Shown here in pieces: positions 58,255 to 64,000 of a DNA stretch of 64,000 bases. Position 1 is the first letter of the stretch; the number at the start of each line of letters is the position of its first letter. The DNA is from Paracoccaceae bacterium (GTDB taxonomy: Bacteria; Pseudomonadota; Alphaproteobacteria; Rhodobacterales; Rhodobacteraceae), in NCBI GenBank assembly GCA_026989355.1, contig JALSJM010000018.1, forward strand, positions 57,506 through 121,505, given 5' to 3'. Below the pieces are notes generated by a model. It did not search any database. It was not told the DNA's origin and was given only the letters and a program-made list of their open reading frames with translations. Both the position numbers and the translations under genes were made by a program.

Positions 58255-58542
58255 ATGAGTGACGTGATCGAGGCCGCCGTTGCGGCGCTGCGCGAGAAAC
58301 TTCCCGAAGGTATTGAAGGGGTTGCGAAATTCGTGATCGAGGGCGAGGGAGAGATCGTCATCGACGAAAACGGCGTGCGCGCCGGTGACGGAGACGCTGA
58401 CGTGACGCTTTCGGCGGCGGCCGATGTCTTTCAGGCGATCCTTGCCGGCGAGACCAACCCCACCGCCGCCTTCATGACCGGCCAGCTGAAGGTGGACGGC
58501 GACATGGGCCTGGCGATGAAGCTTGGCGGGGCACTGGCCTGA
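58255..58542 (+). CDS. SCP2 sterol-carrier-domain protein
   Basis: The 95-residue protein is a single SCP2 domain, an alpha/beta fold that binds lipids or acyl-CoA in a tunnel. It opens MSDVIEAAVAALREKLPEG, contains VIEGEGEIVIDENG and the typical ending NPTAAFMTGQLKVDGDMGLA (about 68-87). The stop overlaps the start of the hydrolase gene by one base (TGATG). Possibly it presents a lipid substrate to that hydrolase; this is inference from the coupling. Confidence 0.88.
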   Translation: MSDVIEAAVAALREKLPEGIEGVAKFVIEGEGEIVIDENGVRAGDGDADVTLSAAADVFQAILAGETNPTAAFMTGQLKVDGDMGLAMKLGGALA

Positions 58543-59483
58543 TGGAAACCGCCCCCTTCCACAGCGAAGTTGCGGATGCACCCGAAGGGGGCGTGTTCTT
58601 CTGGCGGCATGCCGATGACGGGGTGCGCCTGCGCCTCGGCGCATGGCGCGAAGGCGACAGGGGCAGCGTGCTGCTGCTGAACGGACGCACCGAGTATCTT
58701 GAAAAATATGGCAGCACGGTGCGCGACCTGCAGGCCCGGGGCTATGCCGCGATCTCGCTCGACTGGCGCGGTCAGGGGCTGTCCGACAGGCTGCTGCCCG
58801 ATCCCGAGATCGGCCATGTGGAGCGCTTTCCGGACTATCAGAAGGACATGGCCGAACTGGTGGCCGCGGCTGAAGAGCTTGACATGCCGCGCCCCTGGTT
58901 CCTGCTCGGCCATTCCATGGGCGGGGCCATAGGGCTGCGGGCCCTGCACGAGGGGCTCGACGTGCGTGCGGCGGCCTTTTCGGCCCCCATGTGGGGCATC
59001 CTGATCGCCCCCTGGCTGCGGCCGCTGGCCATCGCACTGGCCTCGGGCAGCCGCTGGATCGGCCAGCGCCACCGCTATGCACCGGGCACCGGTCCCGATT
59101 CCTATGTTGCCACCGCGCCCTTTGACGACAACCTGCTGACCACCGACCGCAAGATGTACGAGATGATGCAGCGCCAGCTTGCCGCCCATCCCGAGCTTGC
59201 GCTTGGCGGCCCGAGCCTGGGCTGGCTGCACGAGGCGCTGGCCGAAACCCGGGCACTGGCCCGGCTGCCGGCGCCCGAAACCCCGGGCATCGTCTTTCTG
59301 GGCGCGAACGAGCGAATCGTCGATGCCCGCTCGGTGATCGCCCGCATCCGTGGCTGGCCGCGCGGCGAGCTGGACATCATCCCCGGAGCCGAACACGAGG
59401 TGCTGATGGAAACGCCAGAGGTGCGCCAGCATGTGCATGCCCTGATGGAGCGCCTGTTCTCATCCGCCACCGCCGACAGCTGA
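58542..59483 (+). CDS. Alpha/beta hydrolase (lysophospholipase/monoacylglycerol lipase-like)
   Basis: The 313-residue protein has the serine hydrolase fold with nucleophile Ser125 in GHSMGGAIGL (123-132), a likely catalytic Asp in NERIVDARS (about 255) and His in GAEHEVLMETPEVR (about 285). The oxyanion region is in LLNGRTEYLEKYG (about 45-57). It resembles lysophospholipase L2/PldB and monoacylglycerol lipases. It is coupled to the SCP2 gene. The substrate is not proved. Confidence 0.88.
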   Translation: METAPFHSEVADAPEGGVFFWRHADDGVRLRLGAWREGDRGSVLLLNGRTEYLEKYGSTVRDLQARGYAAISLDWRGQGLSDRLLPDPEIGHVERFPDYQKDMAELVAAAEELDMPRPWFLLGHSMGGAIGLRALHEGLDVRAAAFSAPMWGILIAPWLRPLAIALASGSRWIGQRHRYAPGTGPDSYVATAPFDDNLLTTDRKMYEMMQRQLAAHPELALGGPSLGWLHEALAETRALARLPAPETPGIVFLGANERIVDARSVIARIRGWPRGELDIIPGAEHEVLMETPEVRQHVHALMERLFSSATADS

Positions 59484-59510
59484 TCCGCCACCGGGCCGGC
59501 GAGCCGTGCC

Positions 59511-59544
59511 GCCCCTTGCACGCCCCCGCCCCTTGCACGCCCCC
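59511..59544 (+). repeat. Tandem 17-bp repeat (two copies)
   Basis: GCCCCTTGCACGCCCCC occurs twice in a row (59511-59527 and 59528-59544), followed by a shorter related GCCCCC part. It lies between the hydrolase stop and pepF. Probably a slippage product rather than a regulatory element. Confidence 0.7.
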
Positions 59545-59591
59545 GCCCCCGCCCCTTATGTGTGACAGACACCGCAGCAAGAGGTAAACCG

Positions 59592-61457
59592 ATGATCCTT
59601 CCCCAGCCCTCCGCCCTTTCCTTCTCCGCCGGCCGGCCGCTGCCGCGCGATGCCAATGCTCCGGACGGAGGCGATGGTGACGGCGGCAATCTCGGCGCCC
59701 TGCCCGAATGGGACCTGTCCGATCTCTATTCCGCGCCCGACGATCCCCGCATCAGCGCCGACATGGACTGGCTTGAAACCGCCTGCACCCGATTCGCAGC
59801 CGATTACCAGGGCCGGCTGGCCGAACTGGATGCCGATGCCATGCTGGAATGCATCCGTGCCTATGAGGCAATCCAGAACCGCGCCGGGCGGCTGATGTCC
59901 TATGCCGGTCTTCGCTACTATCAGAACACGGTGGATGCGGAACGCGCCCGCTTCATGCAGAACCTGCAGGAAAGGATCACCGAATTCACCACACCGCTGG
60001 TGTTCTTCTCGCTTGAAATCAACCGTATCGACGATGACCGCCTCGAAGCACTGCTGGCCGGAAACGCCGATCTTGCCCGCTATCGCCCGGTGTTCGAGAA
60101 CCTGCGCAGGATGAAGCCCTATCAGCTGTCGGACGAACTGGAGAAGTTCATCCATGACCTGAGCGCCGTGGGTGCCAGCGCCTGGAACAAGCTGTTCGAT
60201 GAAACCATCGCCGCCCTCACCTTCACGGTGGAGGGCGAAACGCTCAACCTCGAAGCCACGCTCAACCTGTTCACCGATCACGATCGTGGCAGGCGCGAGG
60301 CCGCAGCGCATGCCCTGGCCGGGGTGCTGGGCGAAAACATCCGCCTGTTCGCCCGGGTGCACAATACCCTGGCCAAGGAAAAGGCGATCGAGGATCAGTG
60401 GCGCGGATTCGAAACCCCGCAGACAAGCCGCCACCTGTCCAACCAGGTCGAACCCGAAGTGGTCGAGGCGCTGCGCAATGCGGTAGTTGCCGCCTATCCG
60501 CGCCTGTCGCACCGATATTATGCGCTGAAGGCAAGATGGCTCGGCCTCGACAGGCTTCAGATCTGGGACAGGAACGCCCCCCTGCCCCTGGAAAGGCCAC
60601 GCACCATTCCCTGGGAAGAGGCGCGCGAAATCGTCATGGGCGCCTATGGCGATTTCGATCCCCGCATGGCCGAGATTGCGGCGCCCTTCTTCGAAAGGGG
60701 CTGGATCGATGCCCCGGTGAAGCCCGGCAAGGCACCCGGCGCCTTCGCCCACCCCACCATTACCGACGCGCACCCCTACATCATGCTCAATTACCTCGGC
60801 AAGCCGCGTGACGTGATGACGCTTGCCCATGAACTGGGCCATGGCGTGCACCAGGTGCTGGCCGCACCCCAGGGAGAACTGCTTTCCTCCACCCCGCTGA
60901 CCCTGGCCGAAACCGCCAGCGTCTTCGGCGAAATGCTGACCTTCCGCAAGCTGCTGGCCGAAGCCGAAACCCCGGCCGAGAAGAAAACGCTGCTGGCCGG
61001 CAAGGTTGAGGACATGATCAACACCGTGGTGCGTCAGATCGCCTTTTACGATTTCGAATGCAAGCTGCACGAGGCCCGCGCGAAAGGCGAACTGACACCT
61101 GACGACATCAACGCCCTGTGGATGAGTGTACAGGCCGAAAGCCTTGGCCCCGCGTTCGAATTCATGGAGGGCTACGAAACCTACTGGGCCTATGTGCCCC
61201 ATTTCGTGCATTCGCCCTTCTATGTCTATGCCTATGCCTTCGGCGACGGCCTCGTGAACGCGCTTTACGCCGAATACGAATCCGGCGCCGAAGGCTTCCA
61301 GGACAGATATTTCGCCATGCTCGCCGCCGGAGGCGCGAAGCACCACACCGAGCTGCTTGCCCCCTTCGGCCTTGACGCCACCGATCCGGCCTTCTGGAAC
61401 AAGGGCCTGTCCATGATCGAGGGGCTGATCGGAGAACTCGAATCCATGGAGGAATGA
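59592..61457 (+). CDS. pepF: Oligoendopeptidase F (M3 metallopeptidase) PepF
   Basis: PepF cuts oligopeptides in the cytoplasm. The 621-residue M3B-family protein has the zinc motif HELGH at about 413-417, with the third ligand Glu in LAETASVFGE (about 435-445). Start at the ATG at 59592, with AGAGGT 8 bases before; a GTG at 59562 is less likely. The N-terminus has a Gly/Asp-rich linker (PDGGDGDGGN) before the LGALPEWDLSDLY start of the family. Length agrees with the family (about 600). Confidence 0.93.
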   Translation: MILPQPSALSFSAGRPLPRDANAPDGGDGDGGNLGALPEWDLSDLYSAPDDPRISADMDWLETACTRFAADYQGRLAELDADAMLECIRAYEAIQNRAGRLMSYAGLRYYQNTVDAERARFMQNLQERITEFTTPLVFFSLEINRIDDDRLEALLAGNADLARYRPVFENLRRMKPYQLSDELEKFIHDLSAVGASAWNKLFDETIAALTFTVEGETLNLEATLNLFTDHDRGRREAAAHALAGVLGENIRLFARVHNTLAKEKAIEDQWRGFETPQTSRHLSNQVEPEVVEALRNAVVAAYPRLSHRYYALKARWLGLDRLQIWDRNAPLPLERPRTIPWEEAREIVMGAYGDFDPRMAEIAAPFFERGWIDAPVKPGKAPGAFAHPTITDAHPYIMLNYLGKPRDVMTLAHELGHGVHQVLAAPQGELLSSTPLTLAETASVFGEMLTFRKLLAEAETPAEKKTLLAGKVEDMINTVVRQIAFYDFECKLHEARAKGELTPDDINALWMSVQAESLGPAFEFMEGYETYWAYVPHFVHSPFYVYAYAFGDGLVNALYAEYESGAEGFQDRYFAMLAAGGAKHHTELLAPFGLDATDPAFWNKGLSMIEGLIGELESMEE

Positions 61458-61478
61458 GGCCGTGGCGCGCGGCCTGCC

Positions 61479-61670
61479 TCAGCCGGGCCCGCGTGCCTTT
61501 GCAATCTCGGCCGAGGCGCGGATTTCCTCGGCAATTTCCAGGGCCTCTTCCGGATCGAAATCCATCGGTATTTCAATGCCTTCAGAGGTTATGTAAAGGC
61601 GAACCATACCCTCGGTCGTCGGGCCGATCTGCAGGTTTGCGCTCATGTCGCTTTCGCTGTTGATCCCCAT
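61479..61670 (-). CDS. DUF6324-type small protein
   Basis: A 63-residue acidic protein with MGINSESDMSANLQIGPTT at the N-terminus, then IEIPMDFDPEEALEIAEEIR, a helix. It resembles a Rhodobacterales family of unknown function (DUF6324 type, from memory). GGAGAACG precedes the start by 5-6 bases. It is convergent with pepF and lies upstream of tRNA-His on the other strand. Confidence 0.8.
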   Translation of the reverse strand: MGINSESDMSANLQIGPTTEGMVRLYITSEGIEIPMDFDPEEALEIAEEIRASAEIAKARGPG

Positions 61671-61794
61671 CGCGTTCTCCTGGAATGCACCTGGGCCCCT
61701 GCCGGGGCCCGACCGCTGCGATAGGGGGAAATTGCGCCTTTTTCAAGCGCCGCCTCTTGCATTGGCCCGCACCGGGCGCTAAATCCCGGGTTGT

Positions 61795-61871
61795 GCCGGC
61801 GTAGCTCAGTTGGTTAGAGCGCCTGATTGTGGATCAGGAGGTCCCCCGTTCGAGCCGGGGCGCTGGTACCA
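61795..61871 (+). tRNA. tRNA-His(GTG), without G-1 and with A73
   Basis: Cloverleaf: acceptor GCCGGCG/CGCTGGT (with two G-U pairs), D arm GCTC/GAGC, anticodon stem CTGAT/ATCAG with loop TTGTGGA (anticodon GTG), T arm CCCCG/CGGGG with TTCGAGC loop; CCA encoded. Position 73 is A and the base before the acceptor is T, so the universal G-1:C73 pair of tRNA-His is lost, as reported for a clade of alphaproteobacteria. Confidence 0.95.
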
Positions 61872-61907
61872 CCCTCTTCCGCTTTCCCGAACCGCCCCTC
61901 ACCGCGC

Positions 61908-62234
61908 TCATCCTTCCGGCGCGATCGCGATGCGTTGGCGCAGCCGTTTCCCCCCGGCATCATAGATCAGGATCTCCTGCCCCTCCGAAGGCCCCGATAC
62001 CACCACCGCGATCCAGCCTTCCCCGCGGGTGAAGGCCAGCGCGCGCGCCCCTTCGGGCAGGGCGATTTCGGCCGGAAACGGAAGGGGGGTTGTATCCTGG
62101 CGCAGACGCATGACAAATAGCGCGACGATGATGATCAGACCCACGATCATCGTTGCGGTAAGCCCGGTGACAAGGCGTCGCAGAAACCTGAGATTGGGCG
62201 GCTCTTCGGGGCCGGGTGCGGGAGTATCGTTCAT
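61908..62234 (-). CDS. DUF6476-type small membrane protein
   Basis: The 108-residue protein has a Pro-rich N-terminus (MNDTPAPGPEEPPNLRFLRR), one membrane helix (about 24-46, VTGLTATMIVGLIIIVALFV), and a small beta-rich periplasmic or cytoplasmic part with EGWIAVVVSG and ILIYDAGGKRLRQRI. It resembles the DUF6476 family of Rhodobacterales by memory. Its ATG (62232-62234) shares two bases with the rluD-type ATG on the other strand. Function unknown. Confidence 0.8.
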   Translation of the reverse strand: MNDTPAPGPEEPPNLRFLRRLVTGLTATMIVGLIIIVALFVMRLRQDTTPLPFPAEIALPEGARALAFTRGEGWIAVVVSGPSEGQEILIYDAGGKRLRQRIAIAPEG

Positions 62235-63282
62235 GTCGGAGCCATCCGGTAAGGGGCCAGGGGAATGCGTGGTCGAGGTCGTGATCGGGGCCGATCCGCC
62301 CCCCCGCCTTGATAAGGCGCTTTCGCGCGATGTGCCAGAGAAAGCGGGGCTGAGCCGTTCGCGCCTGGCAAGGCTGATCGCCGAAGGCCGCGTGCGGCGC
62401 AACGGCGAACCGGTAACCAGCCAGAAAACCCGCGTGCGCGCCGGCGAACATTACCGGATTCACCTGCCCCCCTCGACCGAAAGCCATATCACCCCCGAGG
62501 CGATCAGCCTCGATGTCCTGCACGAAGACGATGATCTGATCGTCATCAACAAACCCGCCGGCATGGTGGTGCACCCGGCGCCGGGCAGCCCCTCGGGCAC
62601 GCTGGTCAATGCACTTCTGCATCATTTCGGCGGCAGGCTCTCGGGCGTGGGCGGCAAGGCCCGGCCCGGCATCGTGCACCGGATCGACAAGGATACGTCC
62701 GGCCTGCTGGTAGCGGCAAAAACCGATATCGCCCATCAGGGGCTGGCAGATCAGTTCGCGCGGCACACGGCAGAGCGGCGTTATCTGGCAGTGGTGCATG
62801 GGGTGCCCGACGCCGCCGATCCACGCCTGCGCGGGGTGAAGGGTGTGCGATTCGAACCCGGCAATGTCCTGACGATCACTTCGGGACTGGCCCGCCACAA
62901 GACCGACCGCCAGCGCCAGGCGGTGCTGTTCGGTTCCGGGCGCCATGCCGTAACACGGGCGCGGGTTGTCAGGCGCTTCGGCACCCCGCCGGCCGCGGCG
63001 CTGCTGGAATGCTGGCTTGAAACCGGGCGCACACACCAGATCCGGGTGCATCTGGCCCATGTCGGGCACGGGCTGATCGGCGATCCTGTCTATGGCGGCC
63101 GGCGGCGACTTCCGGAAAGGGCCGTGGGCAGGAAGGCGGCCGGGGCGGCGCTGGCCTTCCCCCGCCAGGCGCTGCATGCCGCCGTGCTGGGCTTTGCCCA
63201 TCCCGTCAGCGGCAAGGCGCTGCGCTTCGAGGCGCCGATGCCCGCCGACATGGCCGGGCTGATCGAGGCGCTGGAGGGCTGA
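62233..63282 (+). CDS. RluD-type rRNA pseudouridine synthase
   Basis: A 349-residue pseudouridine synthase of the RluA family, likely making pseudouridines in 23S rRNA helix 69. It has an S4 RNA-binding N-terminus (about 20-85, LSRSRLARLIAEGRVRRNGE), then the catalytic domain with HRIDKDTSGLLV (catalytic Asp at about 152), TAERRYLAVVHG and LETGRTHQIRVHL (about 275). The ATG at 62233 has GGGAG about 9 bases upstream; a GTG about 12 codons further in is an alternative start. It ends flush against the tetR stop. Confidence 0.88.
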   Translation: MSEPSGKGPGECVVEVVIGADPPPRLDKALSRDVPEKAGLSRSRLARLIAEGRVRRNGEPVTSQKTRVRAGEHYRIHLPPSTESHITPEAISLDVLHEDDDLIVINKPAGMVVHPAPGSPSGTLVNALLHHFGGRLSGVGGKARPGIVHRIDKDTSGLLVAAKTDIAHQGLADQFARHTAERRYLAVVHGVPDAADPRLRGVKGVRFEPGNVLTITSGLARHKTDRQRQAVLFGSGRHAVTRARVVRRFGTPPAAALLECWLETGRTHQIRVHLAHVGHGLIGDPVYGGRRRLPERAVGRKAAGAALAFPRQALHAAVLGFAHPVSGKALRFEAPMPADMAGLIEALEG

Positions 63283-63861
63283 TCATCCGATATCCTCCGT
63301 TTCCAGGGGCAACATCATGTCCAGCAGCTGTTGCAGCGCCGCCGGCGGGTTCACCTGTTCGAGATAGGACAGCTGTTTCAGCCCGCCCAGGGCCCCGTAG
63401 AGAATGTCGGCGTTGATCCGGGCCTGTTCGCGCCCCTGTCCGCAATCGCGCAGAAGGGCGGCCACATAGTCCAGCCGCCGCCGGTCGATCCGGCGCAGCG
63501 CCGCCTTGACCGGGGGTTCGTAGCGGGCCCAGTCGCGGATCGCCGCCTCGGCCAGGTCGCCGCCATAGGCCCGGTCCCGGTCCGAGGCGGCCAGCTGCAG
63601 GAGTTGTTCCAGCCGCGCGCGCGGCGCCGCGTCCCGTTCTTCCAGCCCCCGGATCACCATGTCGGTGGCGGCGCTTTGCCAATGGTCGATCATGGCCCGT
63701 TTCAGGTCCGCCACATCCTTGAAATGCCAGTAGAACGAGCCCTTGGAGACCCCCAGGTTCCGGGCGATGGGCTCGGCCCGGATCGCCTGGGGCCCGCCCC
63801 GGGTCAGGGCGCGGAAGGCGGCGGCGATCCAGTCGGTCTTGCTGAGGCGGGGTTTCTTCAT
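63283..63861 (-). CDS. TetR-family transcriptional regulator
   Basis: The 192-residue repressor has the TetR helix-turn-helix at about 20-55 (AEPIARNLGVSKGSFYWHFKD, of which GVSKGSFYWHF is the typical block) and a ligand-binding C-terminal bundle. It is divergent from a gene cut by the window end, and two CATACG-N4-CGTATG operators lie between them, so autorepression plus control of the neighbour is likely. Ligand unknown. Confidence 0.93.
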   Translation of the reverse strand: MKKPRLSKTDWIAAAFRALTRGGPQAIRAEPIARNLGVSKGSFYWHFKDVADLKRAMIDHWQSAATDMVIRGLEERDAAPRARLEQLLQLAASDRDRAYGGDLAEAAIRDWARYEPPVKAALRRIDRRRLDYVAALLRDCGQGREQARINADILYGALGGLKQLSYLEQVNPPAALQQLLDMMLPLETEDIG

Positions 63862-63868
63862 GGCCAGA

Positions 63869-63886
63869 CCATACGATAGCGTATGG
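63869..63886. promoter_or_regulatory. TetR operator 1, CCATACGATAGCGTATGG
   Basis: Perfect inverted arms CCATACG and CGTATGG around a 4-base centre ATAG, 7 bases upstream of the tetR start. Confidence 0.8.
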
Positions 63887-63908
63887 ACATGTGCAACCGA
63901 CGGGTTTA

Positions 63909-63924
63909 CATACGCTGACGTATG
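63909..63924. promoter_or_regulatory. TetR operator 2, CATACGCTGACGTATG
   Basis: Inverted arms CATACG and CGTATG around CTGA, the same core as operator 1, centre-to-centre 39 bp away (near 4 turns). It lies between the tetR start and the next gene's start. Confidence 0.8.
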
Positions 63925-63947
63925 GAAATCGGATTCGGAGGACAGGG

Positions 63948-64000
63948 ATGAATTACTGGTACCTTGGGGCGGCGGGGTTGTCGGGGCTGACGGTGCTGGC
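63948..64000 (+). CDS. Start of a membrane protein, cut by window end
   Basis: The ATG at 63948 follows GGAGGACAGG and the first 17 residues are MNYWYLGAAGLSGLTVL, a hydrophobic start suggesting a membrane protein. Transcribed divergently from tetR and under the two operators. Too little is present to name it. Confidence 0.7.
   Translation, partial: MNYWYLGAAGLSGLTVL

Noticed and set aside
54514..58542. 1342-codon plus-strand open frame
   Set aside because: Antisense of the helicase and the TPR gene; its last 95 codons coincide with the real SCP2 gene in the same frame, which starts at 58255.

Overview
The window is chromosomal DNA of an alphaproteobacterium, most likely a member of the Rhodobacterales (Paracoccaceae/Rhodobacteraceae). 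The evidence is high-GC, densely packed genes, an adjacent sciP-ctrA pair with a CtrA-type site between them, the Usg, DUF6324-type and DUF6476-type small proteins typical of the group, lpxI in place of lpxH, a CarD/7Fe-ferredoxin/S4/SUV3-like helicase block, and a tRNA-His without G-1 and with A73. I see no insertion sequence, prophage or CRISPR array; the stretch looks like ordinary core genome with a few accessory transport and catabolic genes.

Layout: (1) 1-9.4 kb, mostly minus strand: the start of a Hint-domain protein, the molybdate transporter modABC, tRNA-Leu(CAA), and a TRAP transporter cluster dctP - FAD monooxygenase - dctQM, then a YpfJ-type metallopeptidase. (2) 9.5-13.7 kb: YqaA and DsbB membrane proteins, then an Lrp-type regulator divergent from arginase and ornithine cyclodeaminase (arginine to ornithine to proline), then usg. 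(3) 13.8-20.3 kb: gyrA, trmFO, gluQ, hisI, a NifU-like scaffold gene and a 40-codon membrane peptide gene. (4) 20.4-27.4 kb: recG and ligA, the cell-cycle pair sciP-ctrA, and mnmA. (5) 27.5-40.1 kb, all minus strand: a long envelope-biogenesis gene run pyrH-frr-uppS-cdsA-dxr-rseP-(small ORF)-bamA-skp-fabZ-lpxA-lpxI-lpxB. (6) 40.2-51.4 kb: miaA, an AraC-type regulator, a lytic transglycosylase, ssb, aroKB, a small membrane protein plus a 521-aa exported protein plus xerD, a CNNM/CorC protein and a HerA-like ATPase. (7) 51.4-54.6 kb: a regulatory-looking intergenic region with two intrinsic terminators on the plus strand but no plus-strand gene for 2 kb upstream (candidate small RNAs), then ialB, carD, the 7Fe ferredoxin and an S4 protein. 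(8) 54.6-64 kb: SUV3-like helicase, TPR protein, SCP2-domain protein and alpha/beta hydrolase, pepF, tRNA-His(GTG), a DUF6476-type protein divergent from an rluD-type pseudouridine synthase, and a tetR-type regulator facing a gene cut by the window end across two identical-core operator palindromes.

The genes are mainly information-processing (tRNA modification by TrmFO, GluQ-RS, MnmA and MiaA; DNA topology and repair by GyrA, RecG, LigA, SSB and XerD) and envelope assembly (isoprenoid precursor, undecaprenyl carrier, CDP-diacylglycerol, lipid A, outer-membrane protein insertion). The parts I think most deserve a second look are the candidate small-RNA locus at 51.4-51.7 kb, the paired TetR operators at 63.9 kb, the dispersed 30-bp intergenic repeat at 19.05 and 52.74 kb, and the monooxygenase embedded in the TRAP transporter cluster. 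Starts were chosen from Shine-Dalgarno sequences and gene overlaps by eye; no database search was run.
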